A stretch of 64,000 nucleotides of DNA from Ilyomonas sp965219515 (GTDB lineage Bacteria; Bacteroidota; Bacteroidia; Chitinophagales; Chitinophagaceae): assembly GCA_965219515.1 (NCBI GenBank), contig OZ244776.1:1612001-1676000 (forward strand), read 5' to 3'. Below the pieces are notes generated by a model. The model had not been told where the DNA came from. It did not search any database and was given only the letters and a program-made list of their open reading frames with translations. The position numbers and the translations under genes are program-made. Shown one piece after another: positions 27,865-37,360 of the stretch. How positions within the stretch are numbered: the stretch's first letter is position 1; each line of letters opens with the position of its first letter.

Positions 27865-28962
27865 TTATTGCATTCCCTTTTCCGTAAATTGTTCCAGTGT
27901 TTGCAGGCTGCGCACTTTCAGGTCGCTGTTTGGCCGGGCAAACAAAACGCCGGTTACCACCACGGTATCGCCTTGTTTGATGCCGCTTGTTATTTCTGCC
28001 GTGCCTGCCTGCCGCACACCGGTTTTTACATCTGTCATTTTCGCTTTGCCGCCTTTAATTAAAATAACCTGATTGCTCTGATCGCCGGGAATGATGGCGT
28101 TTGTAGGAATGAGAATGGCTTTTTTATCATTGCCCGCCGGCACATATACTTTCGCAAATCCGCCGGCGTAGCTGCTGCTTTCATCAAGCAGGGCGCGCAC
28201 CACAAGATTGCGCGTTTGCTGATTGATCTGCGGCTCAACAGCAATGATGGTAGCGGTAGTTTTTATGTTCTTCGCTTTATCAATATCTATGGCTATTTTT
28301 TTTCCGGTTGTAACTATGTTGCCGTATTCTTCCGGCAAGGTAAAATCTATTTTGGTGCGGCTCGTTTGCTGCAAGGTAGCAATGACGGTGTTTTCGGTAA
28401 CAAACGCGCCGGGGCTCACCTGCCGCAAACCCAGCGTGCCGCTAAACGGGGCGCGAACAACGGTTTTGTCAATCAACGCATTTGTATAAGCAATATCGGC
28501 TTTCAGGCTGCCCACCTGATTCAGAACGGCGTCGTAATCTGCCTGGTTCACACCTTGTATGCCCAGCAATTTATTCAGTCGTTGCTCATTGGCTTCGGCA
28601 AGCGCCAACTGCACTTTCGATTTTTGAATCTGCGCACGCAGATCCGCATCATAAACACGGGCTAATACGGTGCCCTGCTGCACTTTTTTGCCTTCAGGAA
28701 TATTTAAATAAATGAGGCGACCTGTTACCTGCGGATGAAGCGAGACCGTTTCGTTGGCAATGATGGTTCCGTTTGCTTCAATCGTATCGTGAATAACACT
28801 TGGCTGCGCTATCATGGCATCAACAATGGTTGGCTGCTTATCAATGGCGGCATCTTTCTGATTCACGTCTTTTTTATCGCCACAGGCATAGCTTGTTATT
28901 GAAACAAGAAAACTTAATGATATGATTGTTTTGAGATAACGAAAATCAGGAGGGCGGTGCAT
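27865..28962 (-). CDS. RND efflux periplasmic adaptor (membrane fusion protein)
   Basis: The 365-residue protein links the RND pump to an outer-membrane channel. Its N-terminus has a hydrophobic signal ending SITSYACGDKK, so it may be a lipoprotein processed at that Cys. The mature part shows the split lipoyl-like domain (TVSLHPQVTGRLIYLNIPEG and later VRAPFSGTLGLRQVSPGAFV), flanking an alpha-helical hairpin. A beta-barrel domain (IDFTLPEEYGNIVTTG) and a membrane-proximal domain (GVRQAGTAEITSGIKQGDTV) follow. It lies upstream of the pump gene in the same direction, the usual order. Confidence 0.93.
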   Translation of the reverse strand: MHRPPDFRYLKTIISLSFLVSITSYACGDKKDVNQKDAAIDKQPTIVDAMIAQPSVIHDTIEANGTIIANETVSLHPQVTGRLIYLNIPEGKKVQQGTVLARVYDADLRAQIQKSKVQLALAEANEQRLNKLLGIQGVNQADYDAVLNQVGSLKADIAYTNALIDKTVVRAPFSGTLGLRQVSPGAFVTENTVIATLQQTSRTKIDFTLPEEYGNIVTTGKKIAIDIDKAKNIKTTATIIAVEPQINQQTRNLVVRALLDESSSYAGGFAKVYVPAGNDKKAILIPTNAIIPGDQSNQVILIKGGKAKMTDVKTGVRQAGTAEITSGIKQGDTVVVTGVLFARPNSDLKVRSLQTLEQFTEKGMQ

Positions 28963-29211
28963 TCAATTTTTTGTTTGATGAACTGTATAAAAAATAAAGA
29001 TAGCGGTATTGCAAAGCAAAGAAAATGCAAAAGACAAGTGTTACGGTAAATACCGGAAAATTGAAGGTGAGCCGAACGAATATGTGATGCCGGCTGATGA
29101 ATTGAGTGATTAACCGTAGCATTTTGATTGCGCGAGGCAAACATGCAGTTGCAAACCATTTGGCAACGACATTTACAAAAAACCGGTTTACATCTGTTTC
29201 ATTTCCCGCAA

Positions 29212-31605
29212 TTATTCTTTCATCATCTTTTGCACCGCTTCAATAATGTCCTCCGTGTTCGGCTTGCTGAAATAATCGCCATCGCTGCCATACGCCGGCC
29301 GATGCGCTTTTGACGTAAGCGTTCTGGGAGCTGCATCAAGATGCAGATAACCATTTTGTTTTTCCATCACTTCGTTATACATATAAGCGCTGGCGCCGCC
29401 CGGCACGTCTTCATCCACAAATAAAATGCGATTTGTTTTTTGCAAAGAGCCCACAATACGGTGATGAATATCAAACGGCAGCAACGTTTGTGCATCTATA
29501 ATCTCACAACTGATGCCCGATGTTTGCAACCGCTCTGCTGCTTCAGCGATAATGCGCAAAACCGAACCGTAAGATACAATGGTTACATCACTGCCTTCCC
29601 GTATAATGTCGGGCACGCCAAGCGGAACGGTAAACTCGTATAAATTGGATGGCATTTTTTCTTTTAACCGGTAACCGTTCAGGCTTTCAATCACCAGACC
29701 GGGATCGTTACCGCGTAGTAAGGTGTTGTACATACCGGCAGCCTGCGTCATATTTCGCGGTACACAAACATACATGCCACGCAAAGCGTTTATTATCATG
29801 CCCAGCGGCGATCCGCTATGCCAAACTCCTTCCAACCGATGACCGCGTGTGCGAACGATGAGCGGACAACTTTGCCGGCCGGCCGTGCGGTAATGCAGAC
29901 TTGCCACGTCGTCGGTTAAAGTATTTAATGTATAAACGAGATAATCTAAATATTGAATTTCGGCAATGGGTCGCAAGCCGCGAAACGCAAGACCGTAGCC
30001 TTGCCCGATGATGGTATTTTCGCGAATTCCGGTATCAAAAATGCGATGCTCGCCATATTTTTCCTGCAATCCCGCGAAGCCCTGATTTACGTCGCCTATT
30101 TTACCGACATCTTCACCAAAAGCATATACTTTATCATTCTTTTCAAAGAGAGCATCAAAATAAGCGTTCAGCAGTTCGTAGCCGTTTACCATTTTTGAAT
30201 CATCATGCAGCACAGCTTTTACTTCGGCAACAGCCAAAGCGCTTTTTGCACTTTCATTATACAAATAACTGTGATAACGCTTTTCATTTTCTTCTTTCAA
30301 CCGGTGGTAATACTGTACAATATCTGCTTTGGTATCATCATTGGAAATCAGTTCTGTTGCCTGCGCCAGTGTTTGCAAAATATCTTTTCGTACCGGCTCG
30401 CGGTTGCGTTCCAAACGGTTTGCCAGTTGACCCATTAGCCGGTCTGTAATTTCATTGGAAGATGTAACAGACTTTAGCAAGCCTGCCGCCGTTTCAACTT
30501 CCCTTTTTATCGGAGAAAGAAAGTTTTTCCAGGCATTGTCCCGCGCTTCTTTTACTTCATTACGCGCCTGCACGCGAATGGTGTCTAATTCTTTTTCATC
30601 GGCAATGCCGTTTTCCAGAATCCATTCTTTAAATTTCTTTACATCATCCCATTCACGTTCCCAGTCGAGCCGTTCCGTTGACTTATACCTTTCATGGCTG
30701 CCCGAGGTAGAATGACCCTGCGGCTGCGTAAGCTCTTCGACATGAAACACGGCAGGAATATGGGTTTCGCGTATTTTTTTCAAGCCATCTTCAAACACTT
30801 CGCAAAGCTGCGCATAATCCCAACCTTTCACCCTGTAAATATCAATTCCGTTGGTATTATCTTTCTTTTGAAAACCTTTCAACGCGGCAGAAACAGAGCC
30901 TTTGGTAGTTTGATATTTTACCGGAACGGAAATGCCGTAACCATCATCCCACACAAATACGGCAAGCGGCACCTGCAGAACGCCGGCGGCGTTGATGGTT
31001 TCCCAGAATACGCCTTCAGAAGTAGAAGAATCGCCAATGGTGCAAAAGCAGATTTCGTTGCCATTGTCAGATAAATGAGAATATGCCTGCAGCAAAGGGC
31101 TTTGGCGAAAAACCCTGGAGGCGAAAGCGAATCCTAAAGCACGCGGCATTTGCCCTGCCGTAGGCGACATATCTGCCGACACATTTTTTGTGTCGGTTAA
31201 CGAAAGCCAGTTTCCTTCGTTATCAACATTCGGCGTTGAAAAGTGCCCAACCATTTGCCTGCCTGCTCCGCAAGGCTCGTGGGTTATATCGGCATCTGCA
31301 TAAAGCTGAGCAAAAAACTGTTCCAGCGTGGTTAAGCCCGAAGAAAGCATAAATGTTTGATCGCGATAATAACCCGCCCGAAAATCGCCGGGCAGAAAAA
31401 ACTTTGCCATCGCCGTTTGCGCCACTTCTTTACCATCGCTGAATACACCAAACTTAGCTTTGCCGGTCAGCACTTCACGCCTGCCCATCAGGCTGGCTTC
31501 GCGACTGATGATACACCTGGTGTAATCGCTTATCACTTCGTTTCTAAAAGCTTCATAAGATAGCATGGCTTCCTGCTCGGCAGCAACAGTCATAGTATTG
31601 TCCAT
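29212..31605 (-). CDS. Fused E1 alpha/beta subunit of a branched-chain-type 2-oxoacid dehydrogenase
   Basis: The protein of about 797 residues joins both E1 subunits in one chain. The alpha half carries the thiamine-diphosphate site (CTIGDSSTSEGVFWETINAA, then WDDGYGISVP) and a phosphorylation-loop-like HGHSTSGSHERY region. After a helical linker (about 370-450) the beta half shows VYAFGEDVGKIGDVNQGFAG, RIFDTGIRENTIIGQGYGLA and a transketolase C-terminal domain with VTIVSYGSVLRI. It decarboxylates 2-oxoisovalerate-type or similar 2-oxoacids and passes the acyl group to E2, which is not nearby. I chose ATG 31605 (MDNTMTVAAEQE) over the upstream TTG 31632. Confidence 0.9.
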   Translation of the reverse strand: MDNTMTVAAEQEAMLSYEAFRNEVISDYTRCIISREASLMGRREVLTGKAKFGVFSDGKEVAQTAMAKFFLPGDFRAGYYRDQTFMLSSGLTTLEQFFAQLYADADITHEPCGAGRQMVGHFSTPNVDNEGNWLSLTDTKNVSADMSPTAGQMPRALGFAFASRVFRQSPLLQAYSHLSDNGNEICFCTIGDSSTSEGVFWETINAAGVLQVPLAVFVWDDGYGISVPVKYQTTKGSVSAALKGFQKKDNTNGIDIYRVKGWDYAQLCEVFEDGLKKIRETHIPAVFHVEELTQPQGHSTSGSHERYKSTERLDWEREWDDVKKFKEWILENGIADEKELDTIRVQARNEVKEARDNAWKNFLSPIKREVETAAGLLKSVTSSNEITDRLMGQLANRLERNREPVRKDILQTLAQATELISNDDTKADIVQYYHRLKEENEKRYHSYLYNESAKSALAVAEVKAVLHDDSKMVNGYELLNAYFDALFEKNDKVYAFGEDVGKIGDVNQGFAGLQEKYGEHRIFDTGIRENTIIGQGYGLAFRGLRPIAEIQYLDYLVYTLNTLTDDVASLHYRTAGRQSCPLIVRTRGHRLEGVWHSGSPLGMIINALRGMYVCVPRNMTQAAGMYNTLLRGNDPGLVIESLNGYRLKEKMPSNLYEFTVPLGVPDIIREGSDVTIVSYGSVLRIIAEAAERLQTSGISCEIIDAQTLLPFDIHHRIVGSLQKTNRILFVDEDVPGGASAYMYNEVMEKQNGYLHLDAAPRTLTSKAHRPAYGSDGDYFSKPNTEDIIEAVQKMMKE

Positions 31606-31769
31606 GTGGTAAAAGTATTTGTTTGCAGACAAACGCTTGTTTGTAGAAATCGTCAGGCAATAAAGATAAAGATCATTCTTTTACAAAGCAATAACGGTAG
31701 CGTTTTAAAAAACATAAGATGGATTCTGCTTTAAATTATATAAAAAAACATTATTGAATGATTGCCATT

Positions 31770-31777
31770 TACATTTG
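31770..31777 (+). promoter_or_regulatory. Candidate -7 box (TACATTTG) for the acyltransferase
   Basis: TACATTTG fits TAnnTTTG and lies about 95 bases upstream of the ATG at 31872. No well-spaced -33 element is visible, so this is weak. Confidence 0.25.
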
Positions 31778-31871
31778 TTGGAGATTAAAATGTGATCAGT
31801 AACATGTCCATCATGAAATGTAAGACCACGAGAAATTCATATTTCACTTATCATTGTTAATGCAGTAACGG

Positions 31872-32651
31872 ATGATAAAACAAAAATACAATTGGCCGAC
31901 GGAAATGGCAGGGCGAATATGGGCAGCATGGGCACTGCTGCTGTTTGTGGCAACGTTGCTTATTGCCATGCTTTTTTACTGGGTATGCTATCTGTTACAA
32001 GAGCCGCGCGCTGCGCGGTGGCATCGCGCCGTTTCTAACGTATGGATGACATTTTACCTAACGCTAATTGGCTGTCCGTTGCGCGTTAGCGGAAAAGAGA
32101 ATTTTAAAAAAGGAAAAAATTATGTGGTGGTTTGCAATCACAACAGTCTGATGGATGTGCCTGTTACAACGCCTTTTATGCCCAATGCCAATAAGACAAT
32201 CGGCAAAAAAGAATTTGCTTACACACCATTGTTTGGCTGGATTTATAGTTTGGGAAGTGTTTTGGTGGACAGAAAAAGCGCCGAAAGCCGGAAAAATAGT
32301 TTTTTAAAAATGAAAAAGGTTTTGCAACTGGGTTTAGATATGGTGATTTATCCCGAAGGCATGCGAAACAAAACCGTTCAACCGCTTGCCCCGTTTCAAA
32401 ACGGCGCATTTCAACTGGCTAAAGACTGTAACAAATCAATTATACCAGCCTTGCTATTTAACACCGGCAAAGTGATGCCCGCTGAAAAATCGTTTTTTTT
32501 ATTGCCTCACCGGTTATACATGCACTTTTTGCCGCCGGTATCGCCGGGAGGTTTATCGGTAAGCGAATTGAGAGAACATGTATTTGAAGTGATGTGGAAA
32601 TATTATGAAGAAAATGAAAGCGATACAAGAAAGCTAAATATAAAAAGCTGA
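31872..32651 (+). CDS. plsC: 1-acyl-sn-glycerol-3-phosphate acyltransferase (PlsC family)
   Basis: The 259-residue membrane-associated enzyme adds the second acyl chain to lysophosphatidic acid in phospholipid synthesis. A hydrophobic N-terminal helix (about 14-40, WALLLFVATLLIAMLFYW) is followed by the catalytic HX4D motif in VVCNHNSLMDVP (about 90-101), a KKEFAYTPLFGWI segment and the substrate-binding YPEGMRNK (about 160-167, matching FPEGTR). The length is standard. It is transcribed alone and convergent with the LprI-like gene, with 17 bases between the stops. Confidence 0.88.
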   Translation: MIKQKYNWPTEMAGRIWAAWALLLFVATLLIAMLFYWVCYLLQEPRAARWHRAVSNVWMTFYLTLIGCPLRVSGKENFKKGKNYVVVCNHNSLMDVPVTTPFMPNANKTIGKKEFAYTPLFGWIYSLGSVLVDRKSAESRKNSFLKMKKVLQLGLDMVIYPEGMRNKTVQPLAPFQNGAFQLAKDCNKSIIPALLFNTGKVMPAEKSFFLLPHRLYMHFLPPVSPGGLSVSELREHVFEVMWKYYEENESDTRKLNIKS

Positions 32652-32668
32652 GGCATGTAAATACTTTT

Positions 32669-33100
32669 TTATTTCATTAATTTATCATTGTAGTAACCTT
32701 GTAACTCTGATGTTCTGTGTTTTAATAAATCAATTTCGCGCTGCACTTTTGCAATTCCCCACATGGTGCCTTTTATATTCGTATACAGACTAACAGAAAA
32801 TGTGTTTTCGCTGTTTCTAAATACAAGCCAGTTTCTTTGCGAAGTTCTCAGCTTTTCTTTATCGTCTTTTGATAACAATGTCATAAGTAAGTTATAATAC
32901 TTATTCAATTGCTTATCCCAGGCATCTCTTGCCTTCACCATACATTGACTCATTCCATACGTTGTTTCATTCTGAGATGAATCAAGGCATTGCTGTAATT
33001 GTACATCAATCAGATTGGAGTCGTTTGCACTTTGCCCGAAAACATGACCACAAAAGAACATTATGAATGCAGCAAAAAATATGAGTAACGATTTATTCAT
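32669..33100 (-). CDS. LprI-like (DUF1311) secreted protein
   Basis: From the ATG at 33100 the protein has 143 residues with a clear signal peptide (MNKSLLIFFAAFIMFFCGHV, cut after FGQS). The mature part matches the lysozyme-inhibitor LprI family: QCLDSSQNETTYGMSQC with two cysteines, then ARDAWDKQLNKYYNLLM and KEKLRTSQRNWLVFRNSE. In mycobacteria a family member blocks lysozyme; elsewhere the role is open. An in-frame ATG at 33130 would add ten residues before the signal peptide, so I prefer 33100. It is probably periplasmic. Confidence 0.82.
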   Translation of the reverse strand: MNKSLLIFFAAFIMFFCGHVFGQSANDSNLIDVQLQQCLDSSQNETTYGMSQCMVKARDAWDKQLNKYYNLLMTLLSKDDKEKLRTSQRNWLVFRNSENTFSVSLYTNIKGTMWGIAKVQREIDLLKHRTSELQGYYNDKLMK

Positions 33101-33174
33101 TGTCTTATATTTTATGCCATAAAGCTTCAAACTCTAAATTATTATTTACGACTTATAACTTATCAGGCATAGTA

Positions 33175-33831
33175 TTAGAACTTCATTTCGGGCACTTCAT
33201 CAGGTGCAATTAATTTACCCGCAGTTTTTGCTTTTATTTCTTCCAGACTCACGCCAGGCGCACGTTCCAGCAAGAGAAAGCCGGAGTTGGTAATTTGTAA
33301 TACAGCCAGATTGGTAACAACTTTTTTAACGCATCCAATACCGGTTAACGGCAATGTGCAACGCGGCAATAGTTTACTTTCGCCTTTTGGGTTGGTATGC
33401 TGCATGGCAACAATTATATTTTTTGCGCTGGCTACCAAATCCATTGCGCCGCCCATGCCTTTTACCATTTTACCGGGAATTTTCCAGTTGGCAATATCGC
33501 CGGTTTCGCTTACTTCCATCGCACCTAAAACCGTCAAATCTATTTTACCGGCGCGTATCATTCCAAAACTTTCAGCACTATCAAAAAAAGCCGCACCCGG
33601 CAATACGGTTACGGTTTCTTTTCCGGCGTTGATTAAGTCGGCATCCATTTCATTTTCCAACGGATAAGCGCCGGTGCCAAGTATCCCGTTTTCGCTTTGC
33701 AAAATAACTGTCATACCCTGCGGAATATAGTTGGCAACAAGCGTTGGTATGCCAATGCCTAGATTCACATACATGCCATCTTCCAATTCCTGCGCAATTC
33801 GTTTTGCAATGCCGTATTTGTCAAGAGACAT
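33175..33831 (-). CDS. scoB: 3-oxoacid CoA-transferase, subunit B
   Basis: The 218-residue protein is the beta subunit of succinyl-CoA:3-oxoacid (acetoacetate) CoA-transferase. It begins with RIAQELEDGMYVNLGIGIPT and contains the catalytic glutamate in LQSENGILGTGAYP (about 50-63), followed by GGAMDLVASAKNIIVAMQHT and the C-terminal LLERAPGVSLEEIKAKT. It activates acetoacetate for use as acetyl-CoA. The alpha subunit normally lies directly upstream on the same strand, but here 480 bases of noncoding sequence follow. So scoA must be elsewhere, or the gene was separated from it. A 23-bp dispersed repeat lies just before its ATG. Confidence 0.9.
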   Translation of the reverse strand: MSLDKYGIAKRIAQELEDGMYVNLGIGIPTLVANYIPQGMTVILQSENGILGTGAYPLENEMDADLINAGKETVTVLPGAAFFDSAESFGMIRAGKIDLTVLGAMEVSETGDIANWKIPGKMVKGMGGAMDLVASAKNIIVAMQHTNPKGESKLLPRCTLPLTGIGCVKKVVTNLAVLQITNSGFLLLERAPGVSLEEIKAKTAGKLIAPDEVPEMKF

Positions 33832-34315
33832 TTTTGCTTGTATTATGTAGTAAGTATTATGTAGAAAGTAGCGAGACGAAATTAGATATAAGAAATGACG
33901 TTATAAGGAAGTGGGAAGAAAAAGTATGCAGATTGAGCTTTGAGATGAAGAGATAAAAAATCTGGAGCGTGGCGATAAGATATGTGAGAATCATTGCTTT
34001 TGGCAGCGGTGCAAGATGATTCTTTTAAAGGCGGCAGACGGAAGAATTATTACAAGAATCAGAGGTTTAACACAAAACAAATATGGGCAACCGGTGAGTG
34101 GCTTCCCTCCCTTTTTGATCTTCTATTCCAGATTCACGTCTTACGTTTGACTAACCGAACATGTGATCCATTTTTTACCTTCAATATGCCTCAGTTTGGA
34201 TAAACCGATTTCAATTGCCGGTTCTTCGCAAGGCTTGAAAAGTAATACATGACACTATTGGCGCACGCTGTCATTTATTTTAGATAGCAGCCTTTTGTTT
34301 CAATAATCACTTTCC
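33832..34315. other. Intergenic region upstream of scoB
   Basis: About 480 bases with no supported gene. It begins with the 23-bp dispersed repeat (33841-33863). ATGACA and TGTCAT face each other near 34250-34270. I see no trace of a scoA gene. Confidence 0.55.
33841..33863. repeat. 23-bp dispersed repeat, copy 1
   Basis: TATTATGTA occurs twice, separated by GTAAG. An identical 23-base string lies at 55875-55897. Both copies lie 10-12 bases upstream of the start codon of a minus-strand gene. Confidence 0.75.
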
Positions 34316-35146
34316 TTATTTCATCCTCGCTTCAATAAAAGCAGTTGCTTTTGCATTGGCATCTTCGGTTGCTTCTTTATTATAAACCGGGTTGCTTGGA
34401 TTGGCGAAAGCATGATTGGCATCATATTCATACGCTGTCAGCTTTTTACCGGCTTCCTTCATATTGTCTTCAAATGCTTTAACTACTTCCGGGTTTATCC
34501 ACTGGTCTTTTTCAGCAAAAAAACCAATCACATCGCAGTTCAGTGTTTTTAGCTTATTCACATCTTTTTCGGGCATGCCGTAATACATCACACAACCTTG
34601 CACTTGTTTGCCGCCAACCAATGCCGTTTGCAGACTCCATCCGCCGCCAAAACACCAGCCCACCGTAAACACTTTGGCATCGTTACCGGCGTAATTAAAA
34701 GCGCCTTTAATAATGCTCATCGCCCTGTCGTTTTGTACAGCCTGCATCAATTTGCCGGCTTCTTCGCGGTCGGCAGTTACTTTGTTATCATACAGATCCA
34801 AAGCCAGCACATTTACGCTTAACTCTTTTGATAAACGCTCCGATTGTTGTTTTACATAATCATTCAATCCCCAGAATTCATGAATTACAAACAAATAGTA
34901 CGGCGTAGGCTTGTCGGCTTTAATTTCAAAAGCGTGAGCCATTGTGCCATCCGGCGTTTTAAAATTTATATTTTTTCCGTTGGCACTTTCATATACAAAC
35001 GGAAGCGGCTCGTCGTGCGCATTGGTAAATTTTTTGTCTTTGGCAAGTGCGGCAAACTGATCGGTGGCTTTTACACAACATGACATCTGCGCCTGCACCA
35101 GAGAAACGCTCATAAGCAAAATGATTGTAAGTAAGGTGAATTTCAT
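34316..35146 (-). CDS. Secreted dienelactone hydrolase-family protein
   Basis: The 276-residue alpha/beta hydrolase has a signal peptide (MKFTLLTIILLMSVSLVQAQ). The nucleophile elbow is VGWCFGGGWS with a cysteine nucleophile (about 163-172), as in dienelactone hydrolases. The acid is probably in AEKDQWINPE and the histidine in ANHAFANPSN near 245. The opening FVIHEFWGLNDYVKQQSERL is characteristic of the family. It is probably periplasmic, acting on esters or lactones; the substrate is not known. It is transcribed alone. Confidence 0.87.
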   Translation of the reverse strand: MKFTLLTIILLMSVSLVQAQMSCCVKATDQFAALAKDKKFTNAHDEPLPFVYESANGKNINFKTPDGTMAHAFEIKADKPTPYYLFVIHEFWGLNDYVKQQSERLSKELSVNVLALDLYDNKVTADREEAGKLMQAVQNDRAMSIIKGAFNYAGNDAKVFTVGWCFGGGWSLQTALVGGKQVQGCVMYYGMPEKDVNKLKTLNCDVIGFFAEKDQWINPEVVKAFEDNMKEAGKKLTAYEYDANHAFANPSNPVYNKEATEDANAKATAFIEARMK

Positions 35147-35398
35147 AAGTGTATCAATATTTTAAGATTAAAGACAAGCCGCGAAAAGAAACCATGTACA
35201 AGTGTTATATCAACTAAATAATATTGCATGATTAGGTGAAAAATAAAACATGGAATAAGATTTTATCACGATTGCCATCTGCCGTTTTACGTTCCATTAT
35301 ATGCAATAAGACGATGTAAAGTTAGCAAAGCGCTATTTTAATCCCTTCAATATTTCTTCCGTTTTTTTCTGCTTTTAAACTTCCCGGTTTTGTAATTG

Positions 35399-35917
35399 TT
35401 ATGCTTCCGCCGCATCCGGTTTTATAAAAGCTCCTTTTATTTCTCCATCTTCAATTTCTACCTGAATATAATCTTTTACCGTGGTAGCAACCGACACGCC
35501 CACATAATCTGGCTTGATGGGAAACTGCTTGTGCATCCGCTCTACCAGCACCAGCATCTGCACCCGGTTGGGATGATAGTTGAGCAAAGGCTTCAGCGCA
35601 TACATCAGCGTGCGGCCGCTGTTACTTACGTCATCAATCAGAATTACATTTTTATCATTGAAGTTCATTTCTTCGCTTATGGTTATCTCCGCCGGTTGAT
35701 GCTTATCCAGCAGTACCGATAACAACCGTACATCCGCTTTCATATAATGTTGTAAAAAAGTGCTGATTTGCCTGGCTATTATCATACCGCTTTGCCTGAT
35801 GCCAATCAGTATCAGCGGCGCATCTTCTTCGCTGATGTCTTCTGCAATCTGCAACGCCATGCGATGCAGTTTTTCCAATGCCGCTTCTTTGGTAAGTACA
35901 TAATTTTTTTCAGCCAT
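35399..35917 (-). CDS. PyrR-like phosphoribosyltransferase
   Basis: From ATG 35917 (MAEKNYVLTKEAALEKLHRM) the protein has 172 residues. The PRPP-binding motif is VILIDDVSNSGRTLMYAL (about 96-113), preceded by LIGIRQSGMIIARQI and followed by VLVERMHKQFPIKPDYVGV. This layout matches PyrR, which is a uracil phosphoribosyltransferase and, in Firmicutes, a pyrimidine-operon regulator. Regulatory function in Bacteroidota is not shown, so I give no gene symbol. An upstream in-frame start at 36007 would overlap the divergent Fe-S gene and lie upstream of the TACATTTG box, so I reject it. Confidence 0.83.
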   Translation of the reverse strand: MAEKNYVLTKEAALEKLHRMALQIAEDISEEDAPLILIGIRQSGMIIARQISTFLQHYMKADVRLLSVLLDKHQPAEITISEEMNFNDKNVILIDDVSNSGRTLMYALKPLLNYHPNRVQMLVLVERMHKQFPIKPDYVGVSVATTVKDYIQVEIEDGEIKGAFIKPDAAEA

Positions 35918-35935
35918 CGTGGTTGGTTTACCGCT

Positions 35936-35943
35936 CAAATGTA
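35936..35943 (-). promoter_or_regulatory. Candidate -7 box (TACATTTG) for the phosphoribosyltransferase
   Basis: TACATTTG on the minus strand lies 19 bases upstream of ATG 35917, in the 72-base gap to the divergent gene. It supports the shorter start of the phosphoribosyltransferase. Confidence 0.4.
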
Positions 35944-35989
35944 ACAACAATAGCGCATCTTCATTTATCTTGCAACTCAACTTTCTATT

Positions 35990-37309
35990 ATGCACATTGT
36001 TTCTCAAATTGCCTTTGTTGTGTTGGTTGCGGTCTCTTTGTTTTTATTTTATATGAAAGCGAAACAGATAAGAGCAAATATTTTTTTGGGACGAGAAGAA
36101 GCTATATCTGACGAACCCGGCAGACGCTGGAAAAATGTGCTGCTGCTGGCGCTTGGGCAAAAGAAAATGTTCAGGAATCCGCTTGTTGCGGTGCTGCATC
36201 TCATCATTTACGCAGGCTTTATCATCATCAATATTGAAGTGCTGGAGATTGCATTGGATGGCTTGTTTGGCAGGCATCGCTTGTTTGCCGGCCCGATGGG
36301 CAGCTTCTATCCTTTTTTTATTGATTCTTTCGAGATACTTGCCTTGCTTGTTTTGTTGTCCTGTATTGTTTTTCTGGCAAGAAGAAATGCGGTTGTCATC
36401 AAACGCCTGCGCAGCAAAGAGTTGATTGGCTGGCCAAAAAGCGATGCAAACTATATCCTGATTACCGAAATTGTTTTAATGACACTTTTTCTTACCATGA
36501 ACGCCGCCGACACGGTGTTACAGCAACGCGGCTATGGCGAATATGGCATTGCCAGAACGGGTAATTTCCTGGTATCGTCTTTCCTGCAACCTTTGTTTTC
36601 AAATGTAAGCAATCAGTCGCTTGCAGTCATAGAAAGAACGTGCTGGTGGCTTCACATTACCGGCATTTTCGCATTCTTAAATTATCTGCCTTATTCAAAG
36701 CATTTACATATTATTCTTGCTTTTCCCAACACTTATTACGGCAGATTATTCCCGCAGGGAAAAATGCAGAATATGCCGGAAATTCAAAACGAAGTTTTGT
36801 ATGCGATGCAACCCGAACTGGCGCCAACCGGCGAAACTGCTGCCGAACCAAAAAAGTTTGGCGCCAAAGATATTTTTGATCTCAGCCGCCGCAATTTGAT
36901 GGAAGCGTATAGCTGCACGGAATGCGGACGTTGCACGGCTGCCTGCCCGGCGAATATGACCGGAAAAAAATTAAGTCCGCGCAAGATTATGATGGACACG
37001 CGCGACCGCATGGAAGAAGTGAGAAGCAATATAAAAACGAATGCAACCTTTACCAACGATAATAAATCGTTGCTTCACAACTACATTACCGAAGAAGAAT
37101 TGCGCGCCTGCACTACCTGCCAGGCTTGTGTGCAGGAATGCCCGATCAGCATTAGTCCGCTCGATATTATTGTACAGTTACGACGGTATCTCATCATGGA
37201 AGAAAGCAATGCGCCGCAGGAATGGAACGGCATGTTCAACAGCACGGAAAATAATTTTGCGCCCTGGAAATTTTCGCCCGAAGACCGTGATAAATGGGCG
37301 GAAGCATAG
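35990..37309 (+). CDS. Membrane-anchored 4Fe-4S protein (HdrC/NarI-like fusion)
   Basis: The 439-residue protein has an N-terminal membrane part of about five helices (for example IAFVVLVAVSLFLFYM, VAVLHLIIYAGFIIINIEVL and LALLVLLSCIVFLA). A cytoplasmic ferredoxin-like domain follows with two 4Fe-4S motifs: CTECGRCTAACP (about 308-319) and CTTCQACVQECPISI (about 374-388). The layout resembles respiratory-type electron carriers that pair with a CCG-domain (HdrB/GlpC-like) protein. In related genomes I would expect that partner directly downstream. Here the next gene is a convergent LysE exporter, so the partner is absent from the neighbourhood. The electron donor and acceptor are unknown. Confidence 0.83.
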   Translation: MHIVSQIAFVVLVAVSLFLFYMKAKQIRANIFLGREEAISDEPGRRWKNVLLLALGQKKMFRNPLVAVLHLIIYAGFIIINIEVLEIALDGLFGRHRLFAGPMGSFYPFFIDSFEILALLVLLSCIVFLARRNAVVIKRLRSKELIGWPKSDANYILITEIVLMTLFLTMNAADTVLQQRGYGEYGIARTGNFLVSSFLQPLFSNVSNQSLAVIERTCWWLHITGIFAFLNYLPYSKHLHIILAFPNTYYGRLFPQGKMQNMPEIQNEVLYAMQPELAPTGETAAEPKKFGAKDIFDLSRRNLMEAYSCTECGRCTAACPANMTGKKLSPRKIMMDTRDRMEEVRSNIKTNATFTNDNKSLLHNYITEEELRACTTCQACVQECPISISPLDIIVQLRRYLIMEESNAPQEWNGMFNSTENNFAPWKFSPEDRDKWAEA

Positions 37310-37360
37310 GAGTTGGGAAGTTGAAAACTAAGAAGAAGTATTGGTAATATGGTCTGGATA

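Noticed and set aside
33744..33956. 70-residue plus-strand ORF at the scoB 5' end
   Set aside because: It overlaps scoB antisense and the dispersed repeat; no protein features.
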